Part shown: piece by piece, positions 20,903-32,529 of the stretch
Numbering within the stretch: position 1 is the first letter of the stretch
Layout of the letters: each line of letters begins with the position of its first letter
NCBI GenBank assembly: GCA_949130495.1
Contig: OX422221.1
Span: 146,787,405-146,851,404, forward strand
Reading direction: 5' to 3'
DNA: 64,000 bases
Source: Sambucus nigra
Taxonomy: Eukaryota > Streptophyta > Magnoliopsida > Dipsacales > Adoxaceae
Notes under the pieces: generated by a model
What the model saw: only the letters and a program-made list of their open reading frames with translations
Told to the model about the DNA's origin: nothing
Database searches by the model: none
Program-made: the position numbers and the translations under genes

Positions 20903-23900
20903 TACTCCCCCCCTTATGAGGGAATTTTGCCCCCAAAATTCGGGCATACCCAAATCTCATAAAGGGATACTACTCTAAACTAGGATTCTACCATCCTAAA
21001 CAAACGCCTCGTTATCACAATCGTCCTAAATGGACCCGGACTAAGGTCGACTTTATCGATCTCATCCTACATCATTTGTGCTCTAGCATAGCACAAAGCG
21101 TTCCTCACTAACTATCGGTTCTACCGTCTTAAAACGGAAGGAGATACCCCACACAACTCGGCATAGACCGCTTTACTCCCTCCTCGGGGATATTTATACC
21201 AACGTTAATTGGTTTAACCCCAACACTAATCAACTTTTCTTCGCATTGAGGTATCCCATCATGGCTTATGGCTCGATAGTCAAATCTTTAAAGAAATGTC
21301 ACGAGGCCACTCCAAGTCCAAGGAACATATTACCCGTTGGTTCCATCCAACAAGTATGCGAATCACGATGCCATGCCTTAGGAAATGATCCATAAGGCCA
21401 TTCAATAGCCTAATGGTTGTACGGGAATCTCTATCCATATACTTACTACTCCCATCTGCTATGTATTCTAAGGTGCCCGCTCGAGATATGCCTTTCGGCC
21501 CTAAGTCAATTTCCTCCCATACATCAATCAACTTTAGGGTGGTAGGATATATGCTATTTACAAACGGTTCCCATTTCTTCATGGAAACTTTTACCAAACC
21601 TCCGACACGAATATCTAGTCTCGGTCCACCCTATTTTAATAAGCACCTCCCACGGTTCTACCATTCCTCCAACAAGAATGGGGCGTACTCTTCTACATGT
21701 AGTTCACCCATAATGGTCGAAAATGCAACAGTCTGGTCAAACGATCTATAATTTTCACAAATAGGATCATGACCAGAACGCTGCCGACAATTCAATGCAA
21801 ACGTCTACGAATATACCCTTCTTCATTCCACTAATACTCTTGTTCGCACGAGTAGGTGAAATGGTAAATCACTGACCGTAATTCTCTCGCTACAAAGTCT
21901 TTCAAGTCATACTCGTTTCATTTGGCTTTCTATGCCAACACAAATATCTCCGACGGGTTTCTTACTCGACACATCTACTACCCCAATCGCATTTCCTTAG
22001 CGAATGAGAATATCCAAATGATAGTTCTTTAAGAACTCCAAACACCAACTCAATTTCTCCCCCGACATGCTGCAACCACTGGTTGCTTGCGAGAAAGACT
22101 AAATTTATGCCCAGGAAGTAGTGCCTCCATTTCTTTAAGGAAATTTCCACCGAAATGAATTTTAATTTAGGCGTGGGATAATACTTTCCACAAATTTAAG
22201 CTTGTGAGACGCATAGACAACGGGTCCAAGCTCCAGTATTATTACTTCTCGCTCTTGGCAGAGACTTTTTCATTAAATTCACCCTCGGGCTTAGCCACAT
22301 AAACTCGTCGGGAGTGAAAGTCAATTCATCCATTCAACTCCCCGAAAGTTAAGTTATCAACATAACATTCTAATCAAGAAAGGCCTTATCTTCTTCGGCC
22401 TCACTTACCAAACCTCTCGAGACCCCATAAATCTCGTTCCTAGTGACTTAATCCCTCTTAGAGTTGACCCACAACCTATTTGTGGTCAACTCCTTACAGT
22501 CTTCCTAAACAAACGTCTCATACCCTAAAGACCTAACATCCTAATAATACTGAAGTCGATCTAAATATGCCCTATCTAAGTTGTAGATATATAATACTAA
22601 TAAATAGATCCCTAGTGCCCAAGACCTTACTCAACTCCCGACATTCGCTCGGGTTTATGCGTGGGACGTTTCGCCGAAGTGAAATCCAGACAAGGAACCC
22701 TCCCATTACACTACTACCTCGCATAGTCGGTCGTCGAGATATGATGATCTAAGACACATGATCGGGATCGGTAATAAAAATGCGAATTCACAACCCTACT
22801 AATAAGATTCTACTTCTAGGCTTTACCATAGCATCATTAAAGATTTTTAACTGATCAGGCATTCACTTTCTGTGAAGTCTTTCAAATATATATCCCCTTA
22901 TATAAACATGGCCTTTTTATCAAGGCATAACCCGAAGTCTCAATTCGACTTCATATCACAGTCTCCCTCACATCTATCAGAGGAGAGAACTATATACAGT
23001 GCTTCTATTTCGCACTTTAATAGCCCTTAATCACTCTTCTACGTGATTCTCGGCTAAACCTTTCAACCAAACTTCTGGAAACAAAAAATAAAATAAATAA
23101 AAAGAATAGCGCCTCTCCACTCACAACATCGTTAAGTGTTCATGCGACGGAGTGTCTCGCAAAGCGAAATCCAAACAAGGAACCCCTCCGACACATGCCT
23201 ACTTAACTAGTTGGTCATGGAGATAAAGCGTAACAAGCATACAAACGAACAATCAGACACTCACGCAAAATAACACAATCAAATAAAAAATCTCCTACCT
23301 ACCTCGATCCACCTCTATAAATCTCAACCTGTATCCAGGAGAGATATTACAGAACAACTAGTTCCATTTCGAACTAGAAGTGAGATAGCCTTACAATTTT
23401 ATTTTCTTGCTATCACCCCAAACCAACCAAAATATCTTTACTCGCATACTAGACATAAGGTAAGAGAAAGGAAAAGTAGCATCTCTCCACTCCCAACGTC
23501 GTTAAGGTTCACGCGTGGAGCGTCCCGCAAAAGCGGAATCCAAATAAGGAACCCCTCCTATGAATTACTACTTAACCTTGTTGGTCGTGGAGATAAGTCA
23601 TAACATCCACATACAATGCAAACAAGCAGCAAAACATTCATACTAATTATCACATAGAGCACATATGCCTTTAAAATATCATCATTCATTTTATAACGAG
23701 TGAAGAGATCATAAAACTTCCCTACCACGGAAGTCATATAATTACCTTTCTATAATAATGTCGATACTATTACAAACTCGATACGCACACCCGAATCTAG
23801 AGTAAACACAATACTACTCTATTTTATCCTAAGGAATACACCACCCACTAATAAGGTGGAATTCCCACCAACAGTTTACGCCAATCACTCCGGGTCGATA

Positions 23901-24670
23901 CTAATGGTTCTCAGACTCCATATTCGATCCTTACACGAACCAACATTATTTTCATCAGAAGTGTTAACGACACTTATTCTGGAGCCTATCATTTTATGGT
24001 TCATGGTTTCCCTAACCGTACAACACTTTATTCGCTATCGGCTGTTAACCGAACATTGTGTGAATATTCGAAAATCCACCTTCTCCTCAGTCCAGTTTTC
24101 CCAGAGAAACTTGCTGTTGCAAGTATCCACCGGGCTTCTCTAGGGGCCAAACTTCCAGCACCCACGAATATGGTGACCACAATTTCACCCTCTCAACACT
24201 ACTCTTATGGGTGAAGGATTTTCCTCCATCCTAGTTCAGGGCGCTTCTCCTCTTCAATTTAACATCGCTTGAAATCTCAAGCTTAGTACCATTTTCTACT
24301 TCTAGCGGTACTTGGGGAAACTACATCAACTGTAATTAGTAGTCGTAGTAGCAAGACAAAAAGTGCTACAAAAAGGGATCGACCTCCAAGCGGTCTTCAT
24401 CCCCGACCACAGCTTACAGTTCTAGTAATCCCATCTAATGACGCCGTGGCGATGACCTTCACTGGCGCCCTTCTTCAATCGTCCTAAGAATCTCACACGA
24501 ATGCGCAAAAGATTCTATAAGTCCAACCTCATGGCAGAAGTACGGGATCTCATAAGAGAAATTAACGGTCTTAATTCTAAGGATTTATGTCAAATCAAAA
24601 GCAACGCTGAAAACTTAAGTCGCCCACACAGATTCCTAAGGACTCTAGAACCTGATGCTCTGACACCATC
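20903..24670. other. Non-coding interior of element C
   Basis: It runs from the polypurine tract side (20905-20915 on +) to the primer site (24651-24668). The longest minus-strand frame is about 105 codons (21597-21280) with no recognisable domain. Three copies of a hairpin-containing module lie at about 22600-22755, 23108-23232 and 23480-23600. The last 160 bp before the primer site resemble the same place in element D (37740-37906). Confidence 0.8.
22600..23610. repeat. Hairpin module, three dispersed copies in element C
   Basis: Each copy of about 120-150 bp has a small stem-loop followed by AAGGAACCC and a GGTCRTSGAGAT-like tail. The stems are TTTCGC/GTGAAA (22669-22684), TCGC/GCGA (23157-23167) and CCGC/GCGG (23525-23536). 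Related copies are in element D at about 36262-36415 and 36778-36895, and in both D LTRs at about 32785-32900 and 38645-38765. Keeping the pairing while the bases change suggests a structured RNA. Confidence 0.65.
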
Positions 24671-26285
24671 TGTGACAACCCGCTCACCAAAATAAGGGGT
24701 GGCCATCCCAATACTCCAATATAACAGGAATCATAGATGGAATCGTTCTCAGCATCACAATAAAATATAGAGTACCCAGGATAACCACCCAAAATTTCTG
24801 AAAACGGGTTGCCAAAAATTTTGTTTTAACATAAATAAAAGAAAACAAACAACCCAAATCCTGAAAAGATAAGGGAAACCTCAAGGATGTATATATATTA
24901 CTATATTAACAAGTGACAAATAAGAGGACCAAATATGTTATCGGTCCACTGATACATACAACATTGTTAAACAATTTCAATAGATTTATATAATACATTA
25001 CATTAATCAATTACAAAAGCTTGGGCCTCTCGCCCGAGTAAAATAGACCCGATCTTAACTAGAATACAAAAATAAAAACGTTTATACCAAATGTATCCCG
25101 TAATACCCGCAATGCATCACGGCTCGCCGAGGACATCGGAATAGGAATTCAAATCGGGCATCCTTACGGCGGAGTACCTGAGCGGAGACAAGATGCATAT
25201 GCAACAAGAAATATAAACGGGTCAGGGCCCGGTTCTATATGATTACCAGATGAATAAAGAGTATGATAGTTATGAATAAAAAATCATGCTAGGAAGAATA
25301 AAATGTATCTACACAGTTCTAAAACATAAGCTAAGACAGTAAAGAAAAGCATGAGTTTAATTTGAATATGCAAAGAAAAAGAAAGAGCAACATAAAATAA
25401 AAGCTTCCATCTCATTATTATGTTCCTTATCAGGAACTCATAATTACAACATTTATGCTCTTTACTAGAATTTCATTCCTTATCAGGAAAATATAATTAT
25501 AATTTTAAGCTCTTTATGGCTTTTTATTTCAATTACATGCCCATCCTGTCATTACCATTCCTTAGCAGGAATATAATCAACATTTAATGCTCTTTGTGGC
25601 ATTGTACTGTGCCCTTTGTGGCACTTATTTATGCTCTTTATGGAATATCACAAACATCAAGTCCCACTTGATTATGAACTGTTATATTTATATACATATA
25701 ACGAATTCTAAGACCGCCCCTCCGAGTTTCCCCACTGGGCGCGCCCCTAAATGACCATCATCTTCCAGAGCCTATCTATACAAGACAACCTGGACAATTA
25801 CAATGAAATACATCGGGAAGCGTCCATTTGCATGCGGGAGAGTCAAGACCACACCCGGAATCTCCTCACCAGCGCAGAAAATATAACATAATCGCTCATA
25901 TGGCCTATGGACTATATCCACCCGGCATTCACTAGCCAGGGGGCATCACCAAGCGCAAGAACTTCCCTTATGATGTCATTTAGAGAGGTGTGTTTAACCA
26001 AATCATCATTTGTCATATTAATGATTAAGTAAATTATCATTTACCATCATCATTACCAATTCCATTTCATTTCATTTCCATGTATATGTTTCATTTTATC
26101 CGAAACCATTTCCATATACTTTTTGTAAATAGTATAACTTATTATCCGGAGCCATACGATAAATTATACCATTGCTACAACCTCAAAGGAGTAAGTAAAC
26201 TCTCAATTACCTCCAAACGTTTTAGGGTGTTATTTTAAAACCCCAATACTAACATACCTCAAAGGAATGAATGAACTTTCAATTT
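24671..26285 (-). repeat. LTR of element C, right copy, truncated
   Basis: This matches 3983 to about 5595 and stops at 26285, where the TRG element begins. The remaining 1.4 kb of this LTR is missing on the far side of TRG. Confidence 0.9.
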
Positions 26286-26556
26286 TGTAAGGACATTTTT
26301 GTCCCTTATCAATTTGTATGCCGTACGCCGTTACACCGTTGAAGAAATTCAAGATCGCATCTACATCAGCGGATCCGAATATCAAAGCGTCTTCAACATC
26401 ATAGCCTCTGCGAGAATGAACTTGGTAAAATTTTGTTTTTACGTTCCTTAAAGGACATATTTAGTATTGGGAAATTTTTATAAAATATTTTTTATAAAAA
26501 TAAGAAGTAAGTTTTTCCAATCAAAATGAGGCTTTTAAAAGTTTTTTTTTCTGGGA

Positions 26557-26727
26557 AAGCCGGACCGATCCGCCTCTAGACCGGACCGATCCGCCCCTCA
26601 ACCGGACCGATCCGCTTGCTGCTGATCCAGTATACCTCGGATCGAATGCTAACCGATGGAGCCATATTTTAAAAGAACCGATCCGATCATCCGGACCGAT
26701 CCTCCCCCAAGCCGGACCGGTCTGCCT
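26557..26727. promoter_or_regulatory. Array of CCGGACCGATCCG palindromes in the TRG LTR
   Basis: Seven or eight copies start near 26559, 26579, 26599, 26637, 26650, 26675, 26689 and 26711. The array ends about 50 bp before a TATA-like run. From AACCGATGGAG onward the order, including TAAAAGAACCGATCCG and AAGCCGGACCGGTC, follows the Athila LTR at 6317-6445. Confidence 0.75.
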
Positions 26728-26962
26728 GGGATATACTCGAGCAGTTCCGTGTGTTTTTTACCCACCATCTTATATTTCCTATATATATTACTATTCCGAT
26801 GGTGTATCTTTTTAAGTCTTTGAGAAAACGTTTTTAAGAGATAAAACACAACAAGACTTCATTTTTTGATGTGCCAAACATCTTTTTGATTCACACCAAA
26901 AAATCCCAATTACTTCTGTGAATCTTTTGGAACCCTAGAACACAAGCTTTGCTATTGTTCAA

Positions 26963-27170
26963 CCCTTGTGGAGAAGCCGTTCTCTTCTTCATTGCCGCCC
27001 TCCTGGAAAGGGAAAATTCCAGCCGCCGACATAGGTTCCGACACCTGCGGGTATTTCTGTGTCACACCCTTGTGGAGAAGTCGTTTCTCTTCTTCATTGC
27101 AGCCCTCCTAGAAAGGGATATTTCCAGCCGCCGACTACAGAATCCGATACCTGAGGGTAATTCTTAGTCA
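26963..27170 (+). repeat. 104-bp tandem duplication in the TRG LTR
   Basis: Two copies begin CCCTTGTGGAGAAG at 26963 and 27067, with a few substitutions. It lies in the probable leader, upstream of the gag ORF. Confidence 0.85.
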
Positions 27171-27403
27171 CTGTATTTTCATTATAATCCGAAATTGTAT
27201 GTTACAATATTATAATGAAAATAAAAGGTTTTGCCCCTTTGGGGGATTTTTCCTGAAATTGGTTGTTTTTATCCTGCATGCTATATTTTATTTGATAAAT
27301 CATCTAGATGCATATCTTAGGGTTTAACTAAAATTTGGGATTAATTAAAATTGGTTTTTATTTGAGAAGTCACAATATTTTCGCTGTAGCTGCTCTCTCA
27401 AAT

Positions 27404-27415
27404 TGGTATCAGAGC
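27404..27415 (+). other. Primer-binding site of TRG
   Basis: TGGTATCAGAGC, complementary to the 3' end of initiator tRNA-Met, as in many plant LTR elements; it lies three bases after the LTR. Confidence 0.85.
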
Positions 27416-27460
27416 CTGTTGCACTGAGTTATTGTGTTTTGATCCTGATTTTGCTCAAAA

Positions 27461-28627
27461 ATGGCTTTTGATGGTTTTGATGATCTTCGATGTCAAATTT
27501 TTGAAAAAATTAATTGGAAAATTCACACGAACTCTTGTTTTAAATCATCTGTTGAAAACGAATCTGAGAGGTGCCCTTGTTGTGAGGGTGTTGGTCACAC
27601 GTTACATGAGTGTACCACAAATTTAAAGATGAAATTGAATAAACCGATTTCTCATGTCTCTACCCTTAGTGATTGTGATTCGGAAGAAGAAGTTTTTTAT
27701 GCTTCTAGGCGAGAGTTTCCCATCCATGTGATTAGTGATGATAGTGAAGGTGATGGGAGTGTGGATGAAAGTGAGGAGGAAAGTGTAGATGAGCATGACT
27801 TGCAAACTGCTTTCAATGAATTTTATGCTGAAACTTTGAAAACAAAGAAAGAAAATTTGAAATTGAAAGCTCAGTTGAAAGAGTGTGCCATAAAAAATAA
27901 TGATTTTTTAGTTGAAGAACTTAGGGCTCATGTGAAAATTTTGAAAGAGAAGCTTGAGTACGTCGAGGGTGAGAGAGATAGTCTTAGAGGGTTGATGGAG
28001 ACTATGAAAAAGGAGCTTTTAGAGTTTGAGGATTCTAAACGAGTACTTGAATCTAGGATAGGTGAACTTGAAGTGAAATTGAAAGATTCAAGTAAAGTGA
28101 AATTTTATGTGGAGTCTAGGTCTAAAAAACTTGATAAGATTTTAGGCACAGTCGAGATCAAAACGGATAGGGGTGGGATTGGTCTTGAAAAATATGTTGC
28201 ACCCATTCCCACACGTGTGAGAGAGCCTCCTAGGATTGTTAAGAAAGAGGCACCTAAGTTTGTTAAAAAGGCGCCCCATAGGAACATCGTGAGAGAACCT
28301 CCTAGGATCATTAGGAGAGACCCACCTAGGCAAATTCGGAGAGAGCAACCGATAAATTTGAGGAGAGGGCCACCTTTAGGGAACACAAACCGCCCGATTT
28401 ACTCTTGCACACATTGTGGTAGGCAAGGTCATCTTAGGCACTTTTGTTATAAGCTTTTAAATGGACCTAGGAAGGTTAATGAAAGAATAAATTCGATTCC
28501 CAAAACCCCCACACTTCGTTGCACATCAATTTGGGTTAGAAAATCGGATTTAGAGGCTTATGGTTTATTTGTCAACAATTCCCGTTTGCTTGCACGTAAT
28601 TCACCCCATGTGAAATCTTTTGGTTGA
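27461..28627 (+). CDS. Gag-like protein of TRG with two zinc knuckles and a coiled coil
   Basis: An intact ORF of 388 codons starts at the first ATG after the primer site. Two CX2CX4HX4C knuckles are seen: CPCCEGVGHTLHEC near residues 43-56 and CTHCGRQGHLRHFC near residues 313-326. Between them is an acidic stretch (EGDGSVDESEEESVDE), then about 120 residues of Lys/Glu/Leu heptads predicted as a coiled coil. A basic proline-rich repeat (REPPRI and related) follows. WVRKSDL near the end is typical of the nucleocapsid side of Ty1-copia Gag. The usual N-terminal capsid domain is missing, so this is a derived Gag. A role in RNA binding and co-packaging is inferred. It is the only TRG protein and it is unbroken. 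Confidence 0.8.
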   Translation: MAFDGFDDLRCQIFEKINWKIHTNSCFKSSVENESERCPCCEGVGHTLHECTTNLKMKLNKPISHVSTLSDCDSEEEVFYASRREFPIHVISDDSEGDGSVDESEEESVDEHDLQTAFNEFYAETLKTKKENLKLKAQLKECAIKNNDFLVEELRAHVKILKEKLEYVEGERDSLRGLMETMKKELLEFEDSKRVLESRIGELEVKLKDSSKVKFYVESRSKKLDKILGTVEIKTDRGGIGLEKYVAPIPTRVREPPRIVKKEAPKFVKKAPHRNIVREPPRIIRRDPPRQIRREQPINLRRGPPLGNTNRPIYSCTHCGRQGHLRHFCYKLLNGPRKVNERINSIPKTPTLRCTSIWVRKSDLEAYGLFVNNSRLLARNSPHVKSFG

Positions 28628-30211
28628 TTGTGATTGCATGTTTGTCATAAACTAGTTGTGGTTTCATGATATATTTTTTCTAGTGTGATGACTTGTACTT
28701 TTTGTATAAATTTTTGTTTTTGAAAAATTTTGAAAAATACAAAAAGATTTTATTTTGTCAAATTTTTTTTTAAAAAAAATCCAAAAAGATTTTTGCTTTT
28801 TTTTGCACCGTTTATGGATGAACACTTTGGATGACCAAGTCACAACATCATTCCATTATTTTCATGTGACTATTTGATAGTGTTTTGAGACAATAGGTCA
28901 ATTCATCCATGTGTTTTATAATGTTTGGAGTCATTAAGATGTGATTAAGTGTTTCTTCCTACATGTTTGACTCATGTTTACTTTATTGCACACATGCACG
29001 GATTTGATTGATTATTGTGCTTGTCTCATCACATGTTGGTTGGATGTTTTCACTTCAATCCTGTCTTTAAAACGAACCAAGCGCGATAATTTTTATAAGG
29101 AAATTGTGCATATAAGAACCGTTTTGTGAGTTTGTGTGCTTTGTTTGAAAACAGGGAAGGGCTGCGAAAGGTTCTTTAGCCTTTGCGAATACTAAGCCAC
29201 CGTTAAATTGGACCTAAAAAATGGAGGAATTTTATTATCCGGGGTCCAAAGAGGTTTAAAAGAGCCCGAAAAAAAATTGAAAGGCAATAAAAAGATATTC
29301 ATGCCAAAAAGGGTCCATTTAGGTTTTTGCACCAATTCTCCAAAGTTTGAGAATTTAGTTTATACACCTCTAAAGGAATATATATATGAGGGAGTTTGGT
29401 TGGAGAATTAAAACGGGTTTGCACGTCCTTGAAATTCTTGAAAATGCGCTATATAGTTTTGGACGTTATTGGTGTGGAAATCATTTGACTTTGATTTGTT
29501 GATTTGCATAAGACGATGTCATCTAAATTCAACAAACTTTTACACCTAAGGATACCTTTGATGTTCATTCGTTAGGAGTACACGTATGCATCGTGCACAT
29601 ATGATTGATTGAGTTGATTTACCTATCGAATGTGTTCACACCCATTCATTCCATTTCCATGACTTGGTTGTTTGAGTCTAAATCCATGGTGTGATTTTTG
29701 TATCATATTTGTTCCAATTAGTATCCTATCTTTGTATGAAAAATTTTTAAAAATAAAAAATAGTTTGTGTATTTTTTGTATACCGTGACACCCCGATTTT
29801 GCTTATTTGATTCATTCTTCTCATTTGTCTATTTGGGGACATCATAAAAAGGGGGAGAAAGAATTATCATATTATGGGGGAGTTTGAACTTTGGGGGAGT
29901 TTTTGAGATATAACTTATGTTTTTATTAAATATTGGTATCCATGTTTATCTCATTTCAAACTCGATATGTCACGTGGTATTTGCTTTGTCTCATGTGTGT
30001 AGGTATGAAGATTGAAGATCAATATGTTCCACACCCTGATGAGAAAAGCTTTGAGATTTGATGATTGTTGAAGATTGAAGAACAAACGATGAAGATTTAT
30101 ACCTTTGTATCTTTCCATCTTTGGGGTTCATGGGAGGGTAGATTTGTATAGGTCATTAGTTGATAATTCGGATATTTTTTATGTATGTACCGGCATAGAC
30201 ATAGGGAGATT
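28628..30211 (+). other. 3' non-coding part of TRG
   Basis: AT-rich DNA with no credible gene. Purine tracts GGGGGAG occur near 29858-29905, and AGGGAGA stands at the end next to the 3' LTR start (30212). Confidence 0.7.
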
Positions 30212-30370
30212 TGTAAGGACATTTTTGTCCATTATCAATTTGTATGTCGTACGCCGTTACACCGTTGAAGAAATTCAAGATCGCATCTACATCAACGGAT
30301 CCGAATATCAAAGCGTCTTCAACATCATAGCCTCTGCGAGAATGAACTTGGTAAAATTTTGTTTTTACGC
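30212..30370 (+). repeat. Truncated 3' LTR of TRG and deletion junction
   Basis: It repeats the first part of the 5' LTR (26286 onward) with a few differences, then changes abruptly at TTTTTACG|CACATCC into minus-strand RT sequence of the outer Tat element. Confidence 0.85.
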
Positions 30371-31260
30371 ACATCCTCCACTTATTGTTCTTCTTCTTGA
30401 CCATAACTACAATAACCAACCAATCCGGGTACTTCACATCTTCAATAAAGGAATCTTTTTAAAGCTTCTCCACTTCTTCTTATATAGCCTGGTTTTTCTC
30501 CGGGCGTAAAACTCTTCTTCGCTGCTTTACAGGTTTGACCTCCTTATTAACATTTAGCTCATGGCATAGGAAATTTGGGTCTATGCCTGACATATCTTCA
30601 TGACTCCACGCGAACACCTGTTTCCTTTGTCTCAAGAAATCCACCAACTCTTATTTATAGACCGATTAAAATAACAATTGTATTTGATTAGTTCGTTCTG
30701 GTTTATCATTATCCAGACTAATGCTTTATGTTTCCTCCACCATTTGGCCTTTTATAAGCTCAGATTCTCTATTAGGCTCAGATATATCCACTTGATAAGT
30801 GGTTGTTTTCCTCTTTGTTTCCAACATGTCTTCTTCCTCGGTAGAGGAATAATAGTATTCTCGATCTACTTTTTGATTTCCTTTCACTACTCCAACTCCA
30901 AAGTTGGTTGGGAACTTCAGGCATTGATGAACAGTAGAGGGTACAACTTCGAATTTCTTCAGACCAACTCTTCCCGGGATCATGTTATAGGCATAATGAA
31001 CATTTTTGCCACTACAAAGAATATCACTTTCTCTGTCCTGCTCGCCAGTCATGTCCCGATCAACACTTCTAGTTTGATTGTCCCCAATGGAAATACTTTC
31101 TCGCTAGAAAATCCAATGAGCGGCGTGTGGTAATTCTCTAGTTGGTTGAGTTTTAATCCCAAACTATCAAAATAGGGATAGAACATGATGTCTTCCGAAC
31201 TGTTTATCCACTAATGTTCTTGCCACCAATACTTCTTTCATCCTAACTCTGCTCACTAAA
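30371..31260 (-). pseudogene. Protease, linker and N-terminal RT fragment of outer Tat element
   Basis: On the minus strand from 31260 the protease active-site region can be read (VARTLVD), broken by a one-base shift, and it continues in another frame. The linker reads AYNMIPGRVGL, VPSTVHQCLKFPTN and VVKGNQKVDREYY. The RT start (FAWSHEDMSGIDPNFLCHELNV, then KYPDWLVIVVMVKKKNNKWRMCV) ends at 30371, where TRG's LTR fragment begins. Several stops interrupt the frame, for example after RPEKNQAI. It pairs with the RT tail at 3981-3645 on the other side of the nested block. Confidence 0.8.
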
Positions 31261-31638
31261 GGATTATCACGAGGGTACAATACTCCGGATAGATCGTTCT
31301 TGGAAAAGATAAATTATGAGCTTATCCTTGTTAACCTTTCTAGATCGGTCTTCCTCGACAAGGTTTATTCGCTGGATATAGGAAGAAGCCCGAGCCTCAT
31401 TGAGGTAATCTTTCCTTTCAACTGTATGATCTCCTCCTCCTGCATCCCTACCTGTAATCATGTGGCAATCAAAAGATTCAAAACTGAGTGTGAACACCTC
31501 ACGTTCAGGCTATCTAGGCTTCTTGGCAAGATCAAAACCATCTTCTGGATCTTCATTGTGGTCCATATTCTTATCTTCTCTGCGCTTAACTGGTGATTTA
31601 GATCTCTGTTGACCTATACCTCCTGTTCTTCCACCAGC

Positions 31639-32060
31639 CTACCAATCAACAAATATGTCCAGTTTTCCTCTTCGAATTAGTGCTTTTATCTCATTCTGGA
31701 GGGCAATACACCAGTTGGTCGTATGACCATGATCTTTGTGAAATTCACAATACTTGGACTTATCCCTTTTATCAATAAGTGACCTTAACTTTTCAGTCCA
31801 ACTCATAATAGTTGTTGAGCTTGATTTCTTCCAAAACATGATGTATATCCACCGTTAAGGGAGCTTGATTTCTTCCAAAACATGACGTATGTCCACCGAT
31901 CTAGTCTTTCTTTTTCTTTTGAATTCCTGCGTTCGTTGTGATTCTTGTGATCTTTCTTATCTAATGTCCCTTCTATCTTTGATTCCAACTTTGCGTATGA
32001 ATTATTTTTGGCATCCAAAGCCTCCTTGGCGTTCATAATCGTCGTTACTTTGGCCATCAA
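31639..32060 (-). pseudogene. C-terminal gag with zinc-knuckle-like motif, outer Tat element
   Basis: The minus strand reads AKVTTIMNAKEALDAKN, then a charged stretch. Lower down, KYCEFHKDHGHTTNWC and IKALIRRGKLDIFV are characteristic of the Tat gag C-terminus. A 44-bp direct duplication (31817-31860 and 31861-31904) shifts the frame inside it. Element D cuts the gag at 32066, and the N-terminal half is at 41590-42734. Confidence 0.8.
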
Positions 32061-32066
32061 TTATGT

Positions 32067-32496
32067 GTGACAACCCACCTAATAAAATACCGGGAAATCA
32101 CTCCTATATCAAATTAAAACAGGAGTCTCATATGGATCATTCTTATCATCACTGTCGAAAACCAATTTAATTACTAATAACCTATTAGGCTGGCGTCAAA
32201 ATTTTACTTAACTACTCTTTTTAAACAACTACAATTAACATCCACACAGTTTGCGTAAATAAAACTAAAATAAAATAAAATAACCGAACACTCGGTCAAA
32301 ATATACAACAATATCGAATGCTGTACTAAAAGAATAAATAAATCCAAATGGGTCATTGCCCCGAATGTGTATACAATACCTCCTAGCTAGAGTACAATAA
32401 TGAAAGCGTCTATCCAGAACTTGCACGCATCCACAGCTGCTGCAGCAGACGTCTGACTCAAAGGAAGTGTCATCCAGGCGTCCCTGTGTCTGGACA

Positions 32497-32529
<33 letters not shown>

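Larger units (their letters stand above)
3983..26285 (-). mobile_element. Element C: large non-coding LTR retrotransposon (LARD-like), itself interrupted
   Basis: Two direct repeats begin with TGTGACAACC at 3983 and 24671. The left copy is complete once the Athila insertion is removed (3983-5890 plus 19831-20902, 2980 bp) and ends in GGGTTGTTACA, the inverted match of its start. The right copy is cut at 26285. The polypurine tract (minus strand, next to 20905-20915) and a tRNA-Met-type primer site (minus-strand TGGTGTCAGAGCATC, 24651-24668) fix the orientation as minus. The 3.77-kb interior has no recognisable gag or pol, so the element would depend on another element's proteins. It sits inside the RT of the outer Tat element; GCTGC at 3978-3982 is the expected left target duplication. 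Confidence 0.85.
26286..27400 (+). repeat. 5' LTR of TRG
   Basis: It begins TG and ends CA directly before the primer site. The first 165 bp match 30212-30370. It includes a palindrome array (26557-26727), a TATA-like run at about 26779-26790 and a 104-bp tandem duplication (26963-27170). Confidence 0.85.
26286..30370 (+). mobile_element. TRG: gag-only non-autonomous LTR retrotransposon (TR-GAG-like), 3' LTR truncated
   Basis: The 1115-bp 5' LTR (TGTAAGG...CTCTCA) is followed by a TGGTATCAGAGC primer site (27404-27415), one gag-like ORF, and 1.6 kb of AT-rich DNA with GGGGGAG tracts. Then come a short purine run and the first 159 bp of the 3' LTR. No protease, integrase or RT is present. The zinc knuckles and the WVRKSDL string near the gag C-terminus recall Ty1-copia elements. 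It inserted into the right LTR of element C. Its 3' LTR was cut by the deletion at 30370. Confidence 0.85.

Noticed and set aside
27432..27626. Second frame overlapping the start of TRG gag
   Set aside because: It is out of frame with the 388-codon gag and has no features of its own.
30105..30509. 134-codon open frame on +
   Set aside because: It crosses the junction between the TRG LTR fragment and the outer RT read in antisense, so it is a chance frame.
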